This document shows, piece by piece, positions 1-8,500 of a stretch of 64,000 nucleotides of DNA (positions are counted from its first letter, which is position 1; the number at the start of each line of letters is the position of its first letter). Both the position numbers and the translations under genes were made by a program. Where the stretch lies: assembly GCF_002803065.1 (NCBI RefSeq), contig NZ_NNBL01000032.1, positions 1 to 64,000 on the forward strand, given 5' to 3'. The stretch comes from Streptomyces sp. CB01635. Its GTDB lineage: Bacteria; Actinomycetota; Actinomycetes; Streptomycetales; Streptomycetaceae. The notes under the pieces are model-generated. The model was not told where the DNA came from. It searched no databases and saw only the letters and a list, made by a program, of their open reading frames with translations.

Positions 1-1076
1 CCGTTCGCGTTCGTCCGCTCCCCGATCGCCATGTACGCGGTGTCCTGACGGAACGGGACCGCCTGGTACAGCGAGGCGGCACCCGGCTCGGGACGCGGCT
101 CACGAACAGCGGGCGTCAGACCGCGAACACGCTCCACGACCTGGCGCAGGTGCTCCGGCGTGGTACCACAACAGCCGCCCACCAGGGACAGGCCGTAGCT
201 GTTGACGAAGTTCTCCTGCGCATCCGCCAGTTCGGGCGCGGTCAGCGGGAAGTAGGCGCCGTCCTTGGTCAGCACCGGCAGTCCCGCGTTCGGCATACAC
301 ATCAACGGCGTCGTCGAGTGCTGCGCGAGATGGCGCAGGTGCTCGCTCATCTCGGCGGGGCCGGTCGAGCAGTTGAGGCCGATCAGGTCGATGCCCAGCG
401 GCTCCAGGGCCGTCAGGGCCGCCCCGATCTCCGAGCCGAGGAGCATCGTGCCGGTCGTCTCGAAGGCCAGGGAGCAGATCAGGGGCAGTCCGACGCCCAG
501 TGCCTCCATGGCCCGGCGGGCGCCGAGCAGGCCGGCCTTGGTCTGCAGCAGATCCTGTGTCGTCTCGACGATCAGTGCGTCGGCGCCGCCCGCGATCAGG
601 CCCTCGGCGTTCTGCTGGAAGCCGTCGCGCAGGATGTCGTACGTGATGTGCCCGAGGGTGGGCAGCTTGGTGCCGGGGCCCATCGAGCCGAGGACCCAGC
701 GCTGCTGCCCGGTCTTCGCGGCGAACTCGTCGGCGACCTCGCGCGCCACCCGGGCGCCGGCCTCGGAGAGCTCGACGATGCGGTCGGCGATCTCGTACTC
801 GCCGAGGGCCGAGGAATTCGCGCCGAACGTGTTGGTCTCGACGCAGTCCACGCCCACCGAGAAGTACGCCTCGTGGACGGAGCGCACGATGTCGGGGCGA
901 GTGACATTCAGGACCTCGTTGCAGCCCTCGAGGTCCTGGAAATCCTCCAGGGTGGGGTCCTGCTCCTGCAGCATGGTGCCCATCGCACCGTCGGCCACGA
1001 CCACACGGGTGGCCAGGGCTTCGCGGAGGGCGGCCACGCGGGCGCGGTCGGACAGGGGCGGGAACATGTCGGTCAT
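1..1076 (-). CDS. metH: Cobalamin-dependent methionine synthase, N-terminal part (truncated by window edge)
   Basis: This is the first 358 codons of a 5-methyltetrahydrofolate-homocysteine methyltransferase; the rest lies left of the window. The visible part is the homocysteine-binding barrel. Zinc ligands are seen in GLNCSTGP and GGCCGTTPEH. The N-terminus reads VVADGAMGTMLQ, typical of MetH. The last visible residues, GERTNANG, start the methyltetrahydrofolate-binding domain, which separates it from a stand-alone homocysteine methyltransferase. The enzyme regenerates methionine from homocysteine. The ATG at 1076 overlaps the stop of the kinase gene (ATGA), so the two are translationally coupled. 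With the kinase and metK it completes a SAM cycle placed behind the NRPS/snaAB genes, which fits the N-methyltransferase domain in the large NRPS. The identity is firm; its exclusive use in the antibiotic pathway is inferred. Confidence 0.93.
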   Translation of the reverse strand, partial: MTDMFPPLSDRARVAALREALATRVVVADGAMGTMLQEQDPTLEDFQDLEGCNEVLNVTRPDIVRSVHEAYFSVGVDCVETNTFGANSSALGEYEIADRIVELSEAGARVAREVADEFAAKTGQQRWVLGSMGPGTKLPTLGHITYDILRDGFQQNAEGLIAGGADALIVETTQDLLQTKAGLLGARRAMEALGVGLPLICSLAFETTGTMLLGSEIGAALTALEPLGIDLIGLNCSTGPAEMSEHLRHLAQHSTTPLMCMPNAGLPVLTKDGAYFPLTAPELADAQENFVNSYGLSLVGGCCGTTPEHLRQVVERVRGLTPAVREPRPEPGAASLYQAVPFRQDTAYMAIGERTNAN

Positions 1077-2056
1077 GCCGTGCCTCCGAGGCAGCCCGCG
1101 AGCGGCTGTGCCGCTTCGGTTCCGTACGCCTGCGCCACCGTGTCGAACAGAGCGGCCTTGTCCACGCGGTAGGCCTGCGAGCCGACCGTGGCCAGCGCCC
1201 GCGCGGCCAGGGCGCAGCCGAGCCGGGCCGCCGTCACCAGGGACAGGTCCCTGGCCACGGCGCCGAGGAAGCCGGCCCGGAAGGCGTCACCCACGCCCGT
1301 CGGGTCGGCCACCGGCACCCCGGCGACGGCGGGCACGGTCAGCGGGGGCCGTCCCTCGCTCTCGACGAGGGCGCCGCGGTCGCCGAGCGTGGTGATCCAG
1401 GTGCCCACCCGGGACAGGACCTCCTCACGCGACCACCCCGTGCGCTCAAGGAGCAGCGCGGCCTCGTACTCGTTGGTGAAGAGCCAACGGGCGCCGGACA
1501 CCAGCTCCCTGACCTGCGGGCCGTCCAGACGGGCGAGCTGCTGGGACGGGTCGGCCGCGAAGGCGACCCCGAGTTCGCGGCACTGCCGGGTGTGGCGCAG
1601 CATCGCCTCCGGGTCGTTGGGAGCGACCACGACCAGGTCGAGTCCGGCGACCGGTACGGGCAGCCGGGTGAGGTCGATCTCGCGGGCCTCCGCCATCGCG
1701 CCGGTGTAGAAGGACGCGATCTGGTTGGAGTCGCGGTCCGTGGTGCACATGAAGCGGGCGGTCTGCCGCTCGTCGGACACGTGGACTCCACCGGTGTCGA
1801 CGCCGTTCTCCTTGAGCCACACCTCGTACTCGGCGAAGTCGGCGCCGACGGCACCGACCAGCAGGGGTTCGAGGCCGAGGCCGCCGAGGCCGAAGGCGAT
1901 GTTGGCGGCGACCCCGCCGCGCCGTACGTCGAGGCTGTCGACGAGGAACGACAGTGAGACATGTTCCAGTTGATCAGGGATCAGCTGGTCCGCGAACCGG
2001 CCGGGGAAGACGGTCAGATGGTCGGTGGCGATCGAGCCTGTCACCGCTGTACGCAC
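1073..2056 (-). CDS. PfkB-family carbohydrate/nucleoside kinase, probably adenosine kinase
   Basis: A 327-residue PfkB-family kinase. The N-terminal glycine pair sits in RRGGVAANIAFGL, and the C-terminal signature DPTGVGDAFRAGF carries the catalytic base Asp and the anion hole. Position between metK and metH suggests that it phosphorylates adenosine released from S-adenosylhomocysteine, pulling SAM turnover forward. Kinases of this family recur in such SAM cassettes of actinomycete gene clusters. No SAH hydrolase gene is in view. The start at 2056 lies 31 bp after the metK stop and the end overlaps the metH start. A sugar kinase role cannot be excluded from sequence alone. Confidence 0.8.
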   Translation of the reverse strand: MRTAVTGSIATDHLTVFPGRFADQLIPDQLEHVSLSFLVDSLDVRRGGVAANIAFGLGGLGLEPLLVGAVGADFAEYEVWLKENGVDTGGVHVSDERQTARFMCTTDRDSNQIASFYTGAMAEAREIDLTRLPVPVAGLDLVVVAPNDPEAMLRHTRQCRELGVAFAADPSQQLARLDGPQVRELVSGARWLFTNEYEAALLLERTGWSREEVLSRVGTWITTLGDRGALVESEGRPPLTVPAVAGVPVADPTGVGDAFRAGFLGAVARDLSLVTAARLGCALAARALATVGSQAYRVDKAALFDTVAQAYGTEAAQPLAGCLGGTA

Positions 2057-2087
2057 GTTGGCACTCCCGTCGGGGCGACGTGACCGG

Positions 2088-3305
2088 TCAGATACCGGCC
2101 GCGGCCCTGAGTTGGGGGGCGCGGTCGGTCCGCTCCCAGGTGAAGTCGGACAGTTCGCGGCCGAAGTGGCCGTACGCGGCGGTCTGCGCGTAGATCGGGC
2201 GCAGCAGGTCGAGGTCGCGGATGATCGCGGCGGGGCGCAGGTCGAAGACCTCCCTGACGGCCTGCTCGATGCGCGTCTGGGCCACCCTGCCGGTGCCGAA
2301 GGTCTCGATGAACAGGCCGACCGGCTCGGCCTTGCCGATCGCGTACGCGACCTGGACCTCGCAGCGGTCGGCGAGTCCGGCCGCGACGACGTTCTTGGCG
2401 ACCCAGCGCATCGCGTACGCGGCGGAGCGGTCGACCTTGGACGGGTCCTTGCCGGAGAAGGCGCCGCCGCCGTGGCGGGCCATTCCGCCGTACGTGTCGA
2501 TGATGATCTTTCGGCCGGTGAGGCCGGCGTCGCCCATCGGGCCGCCGATCTCGAAGCGGCCGGTCGGGTTGACCAGCAGGCGGTACTCGTCCGTCTCCAG
2601 CTTGATCCCGTCCTCGGCGAGCCGGGCGAGCACGTGCTCGACCACGTGCTCCTTGATGTCGGGGGCGAGCAGGGTGTCGAGGTCGATGTCGGGCGCGTGC
2701 TGCGAGGAGACGACGACCGTGTCGAGGCGCACCGGCCGGCTGCCCCGGTACTCGATGGTGACCTGGGTCTTGCCGTCGGGGCGCAGGTACGGGAGCGTGC
2801 CGTTCTTGCGGACCTCGGTGAGGCGGCGCGACAGGCGGTGGGCCAGTTCGATGGGCAGCGGCATCAGCGTCGGCGTCTCGTTGGTCGCGTAGCCGAACAT
2901 CAGCCCCTGGTCGCCCGCGCCCTGCCGGTCGAGCTCGTCGCCGTCGGCGGCGGCGCCCTCGGCGCGGGCCTCGTAGGCGACGTCGACGCCCTGTGCGATG
3001 TCCGGCGACTGGGCGCCGATCGACACGGAGACGCCGCAGGACTCGCCGTCGAATCCCTTGGCCGAGGAGTCGTACCCGATGCCGAGGATGGTGTCGCGCA
3101 CCAGTTGGGCGATCGGCGCGTACGCCTTGGTGGTGACCTCGCCCGCGATGTGCACCTGGCCGGTCGTGATCAGGGTCTCGACGGCGACGCGTGAGGTCGG
3201 GTCCTCGCGCAGCAGGGCGTCCAGAATCGTGTCGCTGATCTGATCGGCGATCTTGTCGGGGTGGCCCTCGGTGACGGACTCCGAGGTGAACAGATAGGAG
3301 GACAT
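2088..3305 (-). CDS. metK: S-adenosylmethionine synthetase (SamS-type)
   Basis: A 405-residue methionine adenosyltransferase making SAM from methionine and ATP in the cytoplasm. The start is set by the conserved N-terminus MSSYLFTSESVTEGHPDK and by TTGGAG just upstream of the ATG at 3305. Family motifs seen are GEVTTKAYAP, GIGYDSSAKGFDG, DQGLMFGYATNE and the P-loop-like GGGAFSGKDPSKVDRS. In S. pristinaespiralis a SAM synthetase gene (samS) lies by snaA and snaB; the same arrangement appears here, 32 bp downstream of snaB. The product presumably feeds the N-methylation domain in module 4 of the peptide synthetase. No SAM riboswitch-like structure was recognised in the short upstream gap. Confidence 0.97.
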   Translation of the reverse strand: MSSYLFTSESVTEGHPDKIADQISDTILDALLREDPTSRVAVETLITTGQVHIAGEVTTKAYAPIAQLVRDTILGIGYDSSAKGFDGESCGVSVSIGAQSPDIAQGVDVAYEARAEGAAADGDELDRQGAGDQGLMFGYATNETPTLMPLPIELAHRLSRRLTEVRKNGTLPYLRPDGKTQVTIEYRGSRPVRLDTVVVSSQHAPDIDLDTLLAPDIKEHVVEHVLARLAEDGIKLETDEYRLLVNPTGRFEIGGPMGDAGLTGRKIIIDTYGGMARHGGGAFSGKDPSKVDRSAAYAMRWVAKNVVAAGLADRCEVQVAYAIGKAEPVGLFIETFGTGRVAQTRIEQAVREVFDLRPAAIIRDLDLLRPIYAQTAAYGHFGRELSDFTWERTDRAPQLRAAAGI

Positions 3306-3337
3306 GTTTCTCCAAAGAGTCTCGGGCGGACGGTGCG

Positions 3338-4183
3338 TCAGACCGTGCCGGTGGCGTACCGGCTCGCGGGGCGGCTCAGTCCGAGCCGGGCCCGCAGGGT
3401 GGTGTCCGCCGGCTGCGGCGCGCCGGAGCGGCGCAGCGTGGGGGCGGTCGTGGTGAGGAACGGGTCGTGCGCGCCGCTCAGCGCGACGGTGAGGCCGTCG
3501 GCGCCCGAGGCGGCCAGCAGGCCCTCGGCGTCGGCGTGGTCGAGCAGGGGGACGAGGACCTTGGCCCCGGGCGCCGACGACCGTACGGCGGGAACGTCCG
3601 CGGGGTCGTCGAGCAGTACGAGGTCGGCGTCCGCGGCGAGGGCGGGGCCCCGCACGGCGACGACCGGGTGTCCCTGGGGCGGGCGGGCGACGTTGAGCGG
3701 GCCGGCCACGTCGAAGTGGCGTCCGCGGTGGTCGAGTTGGTGGATCGTGTCGAGGCGCCAGTACTGGCCGTCGGCGCGGTCGTGGACGTACGCGTCGTCG
3801 TCGAAGCTGTCCCACAGCCCGCGGGCGACCTCGATCAGTTCGGCCGTACGGCCCTCGGCATCGGCGGCGCCCGCCAGCCAGCCGGTGCGGCCCCGGCCCA
3901 GGTGGTCGAGCGAGGCGACGATCCGGGCCACGTGGTAGGGCGCCTGGTCGGCGGGGAGCGGGGAGACGATCAGGCCGATGCGGTCGGTGCGCGCGGCGAG
4001 GGCCGCGGCCAGCGTGGTCGTCTCGAACGGGGCCTGGCGGCCGGGCGCCCCGGCCGCGTCGTCGAGGATCAGCGCGTCGAGACCGGCGGCCTCCGCGGCG
4101 CGTGCCACGGCGGTGAGCCCGTCGAGTGTCGGTGCGTCCGTGCCGTGCGTGGCGATCCGGCCGACCAGAAGAGGGGTGGTCAT
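3338..4183 (-). CDS. snaB: SnaB-type small subunit of streptogramin A (PIIA) synthase, luciferase-like
   Basis: A 281-residue luciferase-like protein (SnaB of S. pristinaespiralis is about 277 residues). Characteristic segments are PLPADQAPYHVARI, SLDHLGRGRTGWLA and GPLNVARPPQGHPVVAV. With SnaA it forms the FMNH2-dependent heterodimer that oxidises the proline of pristinamycin IIB to the dehydroproline of IIA. This subunit is degenerate relative to SnaA, as in the known pair. Its ATG at 4183 overlaps the snaA stop (ATGA), consistent with equimolar subunit production. The resemblance to pristinamycin SnaB is recalled rather than searched, but length, partner and neighbourhood all agree. Confidence 0.9.
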   Translation of the reverse strand: MTTPLLVGRIATHGTDAPTLDGLTAVARAAEAAGLDALILDDAAGAPGRQAPFETTTLAAALAARTDRIGLIVSPLPADQAPYHVARIVASLDHLGRGRTGWLAGAADAEGRTAELIEVARGLWDSFDDDAYVHDRADGQYWRLDTIHQLDHRGRHFDVAGPLNVARPPQGHPVVAVRGPALAADADLVLLDDPADVPAVRSSAPGAKVLVPLLDHADAEGLLAASGADGLTVALSGAHDPFLTTTAPTLRRSGAPQPADTTLRARLGLSRPASRYATGTV

Positions 4184-5472
4184 GCGGTGGCTCCTGCCGT
4201 GGTGCGGTCGGCCGGCTGCCCCGGCGCGGGGGCGTCGAGGCCGAGGTTCTCGCGCAGCGTGCTGCCTTCGTACGAGGTGCGGTACAGGCCGCGGCGCTGG
4301 AGCTCGGGGATCACGTGGTCGACGAAGTCGTCGGCGGAGCCCGGCAGATACGGGAAGTCGATGTTGAAGCCGTCGGCGCCGCGCCCGGTGAACCAGCTCT
4401 CCATGTGGTCGGCGAGCTGCTCGGGCGTGCCGACGACGATGTCGCCCATCAGCCGCAGGGCGAGCTGCCGGATGGACAGGTTCTCGCTGCGGGCGAGCCC
4501 CACCAGGCGCTCGGTCGTCGACTGGGACTGGTTGGTGTACGGGATGTCGGGCACGGGGCCGTCGATCGGGTACGCGCTCAGGTCGACGTCGCCGAGGAAG
4601 TCCTGCAGGGTGCGCAGCGCGACATGGTCGTGGGTGAGGTCCTGGAGCTCCTGCAGGCGCGCCTGCGCCTCGGCCTCGGTGGCGGCGACGATCGGTGCGA
4701 GGGTCGGCCACACGAGGACCTTCTCCGGGTCGCGCCCTTGGGCGGACACGCGCTTCTTGAGGTCGGTGTAGAAGCTCTGGGCGTCGGGGAGCGTGTTGTG
4801 CCTGGTGAAGATCACCTCGGCGTGGCGGGCGGCGAACTCCCGCCCCACGGGCGACGATCCGGCCTGGATGATGACGGGGCGGCCCTGCGGCGGGCGGGCG
4901 ATGTCGAGCGGGCCTTCGACGGTGAAGTGCTCGCCGTGGTGGCCGATGGAGCGCTCGCCGCTGTCCCAGAGCTGCTTGACGACGTCGATGAACTCCTCGG
5001 CGCGCTGGTAGCGCAGGCCGTGTTCCAGGTGCTCGGGGAAGCCGAAGTTCGCGGACTCCCAGGGGGCGGCGGAGGTGACGACGTTCCATCCGGCGCGGCC
5101 GCCGCTGAGGTGGTCGAGGGAGGCGAACCGGCGGGCGATGTGGGCCGGTTCGTTGTAGGTCGTCGTCGCGGTGGCGCACAGTCCGATGTGCTCGGTGGCG
5201 GCGGCGTACGCGGCGAGCAGCGTCAGCGGCTCGAAGTGCTCGGTGCGCGAGGTGCGGCACAGCGAGTCGAGGCGGGTGCCCCACACGGCGACGATGTCGG
5301 CGATGAACACCGCGTCGAACAGGCCGCGTTCCAGGGTCCGGGCGTTCCTCTTGTGGAATTCGAAGTCGAGCTGGGCGTCCGCCTGGGTCGACGGATGGCG
5401 CCAGGCGGCGACGTGACCGCCGGGGCCGTCGATGATGCCGGCGAGGGTGATGCGCCGACGGGGCGTGGTCAT
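4180..5472 (-). CDS. snaA: SnaA-type large subunit of streptogramin A (PIIA) synthase, FMN monooxygenase
   Basis: A 430-residue flavin monooxygenase of the NtaA/SnaA/SoxA family (SnaA is about 422). Family landmarks are ITLAGIIDGPGGHVAAWRHP at the N-terminus, TATTTYNEPAHIARRFASLD, GGRAGWNVVTSAAPWESANFG and PVIIQAGSSPVGREFAARHAE. With SnaB and reduced FMN it catalyses the last step of group A streptogramin synthesis, D-Pro to 2,3-dehydroproline within the macrocycle. It lies 36 bp downstream of an NRPS that could end the same pathway. A candidate flavin reductase (63010-63531) is in the window but far away. Its presence implies that the organism makes a proline-containing group A streptogramin although no type I PKS is in view. 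Confidence 0.92.
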   Translation of the reverse strand: MTTPRRRITLAGIIDGPGGHVAAWRHPSTQADAQLDFEFHKRNARTLERGLFDAVFIADIVAVWGTRLDSLCRTSRTEHFEPLTLLAAYAAATEHIGLCATATTTYNEPAHIARRFASLDHLSGGRAGWNVVTSAAPWESANFGFPEHLEHGLRYQRAEEFIDVVKQLWDSGERSIGHHGEHFTVEGPLDIARPPQGRPVIIQAGSSPVGREFAARHAEVIFTRHNTLPDAQSFYTDLKKRVSAQGRDPEKVLVWPTLAPIVAATEAEAQARLQELQDLTHDHVALRTLQDFLGDVDLSAYPIDGPVPDIPYTNQSQSTTERLVGLARSENLSIRQLALRLMGDIVVGTPEQLADHMESWFTGRGADGFNIDFPYLPGSADDFVDHVIPELQRRGLYRTSYEGSTLRENLGLDAPAPGQPADRTTAGATA

Positions 5473-5508
5473 GTTTCGGTTCTCTCCCTAGGTTCGGTGC
5501 GCTCGGCG

Positions 5509-8500
5509 TCAGTGCCTGACGGCGGACGCCAGGATCCGGGCGAGGGCGCGGACGTTTTCGCCGGTCAGCATCGTCACGTGGTTGCCCGGGACGACCCGGA
5601 TGGCCAGGTCCTCGACGTGGTCCTCCCAGCCGAGGCCGGCCCGCGCGTGGAAGCGGTCGCTCTCGTCGTAGTCGGTGCCCTTGCCGAATCCGGTGTCCCC
5701 GGCGCGCAGCACGGCGACGGGGCCGGCGTACGGGCCCGGCCGGTAGCGCTGGACCGCCTCGACGCTGTCGCGCATCAGCGCGACCGGGTCGCCGCCGCCG
5801 TCGCCGCGCATCCACTCGGCGATCTGGGCGAGTTCGGTCAGATAGGAGGCGGAGCCGTCGGGTTCGGCGGTCCGCGCGTCCTGTTCGCCGTCCGGGTCCG
5901 AGGGCCGTGCGCCGGGGCCTTCCGCGTCCGGGGCCGGAGCGCGGCCCTCGGCGACGGCGCGCAGCTGGTTGGCGAAGGAGCCGTCGGCGTCGGCGTCGGT
6001 GAGTTCGCCGTCGGGGGCGCCGGCGTCGACCATCACCACCAGCGGCGGGCGGCCGCCCTCCTCGGTGATCCGCCGCGCGATCTCGTAGGCGATGACACCG
6101 CCGCCGGAGAAGCCGCCCAGAACGATCCGCTCCCCCGAGTCCAGGGCGGGGCGCAGCGCTTCGAGATAGAGCTCGGCGAGCTGCTCGGCCGACAGATGCT
6201 CCGGCTCGGGGTCGTCCACGCGCGGGTCACGGATGCCGACCAGCGCCTCGGGGCCCTCGTAGCAGTGGGCGAGCTGCGCGTAGCAGGCGACCTGGCCGCC
6301 GGGCGGGTGGACGAGGTGGACGGTTCCCGCGCCGGGCCGCTCGGCGGGGCGCAGTGGTACGAGGACATCGGCGGGACCGGAGCCGGTGGTGTCCCGCGGC
6401 TCCTGGGTGAGCAGATGGGCGAGCTCACCGGCCCTGGGGTGGGCGAGGAGTTCGTCCAGGCGCAGGGTGCGTCCGGAGCGCAGGTTGAGCTCCCGCAGCA
6501 GCCGCATCGCCAGGAGCGAGTGACCGCCCGCCTGGAAGAAGTGCACACCGGGGTCGGCGACGGGGGTGCCGAAGACGGCCTGCCATGCCTCCTTCACCAC
6601 CTGGGTCTGCGGTCCCTCGGGCCAGGTCACCGCCTCACCGGCGGCGTCGGCCACGGGCTCGGTGCGGTCCGCCATCCTCGGCAGGTCCGCCGGGGACAGC
6701 CCGGCGAGGATGTCGGCCACGGTCGTCGACTCGTCGGCCGTGTCGGGCAGTGCACGCAGCAGCCCGGCGCACTGGTCGACGAGCAGGGCGGCGTCGGCGT
6801 CGGTGATCCGGCCGCGGTCGTACACGGCGGTGAGGACCAGGCTGCCGTCCACGTCGCGGAAGGCGAGGAGGGTGACCGGGAAAGCGGTCTGGGAACCGGC
6901 GGCCTCCGGGAGTTCCACGCGGATGCCGTGCGCGGCGAGCGTGGACTCCAGGTCCTCGGAGGAGCGTGGGTAGTTCTCGAAGACGATCAGGCTCTCGACG
7001 AGTTTCTCGTCCGCCCTGCGCCCGCTCCACTCGTGGATCTGTCCGGTCGACACCCACTCGTACGCGGCCATGTCGAGCGCCTGGTCGCGCAGTTCGGTCA
7101 GCAGCTGGGGCACGGTGTGCGCCGGGTCGACCTGGATGGTCATGGGCAGCGAGTTCATCAGCAGTCCCGGGAGCCGCTCGACGGAGTCGAGGGCGATACC
7201 GCGGCCCGAGACGGTGACGCCGAAACCGACCGGGGACGGCCCGTGGCCGCCGCCCGCCCGGTACAGCAGCAGCGCCCACACGGCCTGCAGCGCGCTGGAC
7301 TCGGTCGCGGCGCGGGCGGCCGCCCAGGAACGCAGCCGGTCGGCCTCCGGGCGGCTGAGCCGGACCTCCGCGCGGCTCCAGCCGCTCTGGCCGGTCGCGG
7401 GGCCGGGGAGCGCGGGCCGCACCAGCGGAGCGGCGGCCGGCACCGCCGCCGACCAGAACTCCCGCGCCGGAGCGGTGTCCTGCTCGGCGAGCCAGCGCGC
7501 GTAGTCGCGGATGTCGGGGCGCCGCTCGCTGCCCGGCAGGGTGCCGTCGGCGAAGTAGGCCCGGTAGAACTCCTGGAGCAGGACCGACACACTCCAGCCG
7601 TCCAGCAGTACGTGGTGGAACGTGATCAGCACGCGGGTCGACGGGGTCCCGGCGCCGTCCGGGTCGTCGACGAGTGTGGCCCGCAGGAGCCCCGGCACGC
7701 GCAGGTCGAAGCCGCGCACGCGGTCCTGCTCCATCAGCTCGTCCCAGTCGACGCTGCCGGCCGGGTGCCGGACGACGTCGGCGGTGACCCGGTCGTGCAG
7801 GACCAGGCACGGCGCGTCGTCCCAGTCGAACGCGGCCCGCAGCACGGTCTCGCGGTCGAAGACGGACTGCCAGGCGGCGGTGAACCGCTCGGTGTCCAGG
7901 GGGCCGTACCAGCGCCAGAACAGCTGCTCCACATAGCGGCCGCTGCCGGAGTGGGCGAGTGCGTCGAGGAGCAGGCCGTGCTGCTGAGGAGTGACGGGCA
8001 CCGTCTCCCGCGGGTCCACGGCGGACGGGCCGGCGGTGCTGGAGTCGGGCAGCGCCCCGGCACGGGACGGCTCGGCCGCCGGGAGAGCGGCCGGGAGGCC
8101 CGGAGCCGTGATCTCGCCCGCGGACACGGCGTCCGGGTCGGCTCCCGCGAGGGTGGCCAGGACCCAGCGCATCTGGTCCACGAGCGCCTTGACACCAGCC
8201 TCGTCGACACCGTCGGCGGGGCTGGGCACCCAGGTGAGCCCCATGCGCAGCCGGCCGCCGTGGACGATGCCGTACACCTCGATGCCGTACACCCGCTCGC
8301 AGCGCGCGGAGTGCTCGCGCGGGATGGGGCGGCCGGACATGGTGAAGCCGCCGTCCGCACTCAACTGGTCGGCCTGGCCGTAGTAGTTGAAGCAGACGAG
8401 GGCGGGCGGCAGGGTACGCAGCTGGGTGCGAAGCGCGGGATCGGAGGAGAACTCGCGGCAGGCGCCGAAGCCGACGCCGCCGTCCGGCACGCCGGTCAGG

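Noticed and set aside
3306..3337. SAM riboswitch before metK.
   Set aside because: The gap is only 32 bp and shows just a ribosome binding site; there is no room for an aptamer unless it overlaps snaB.
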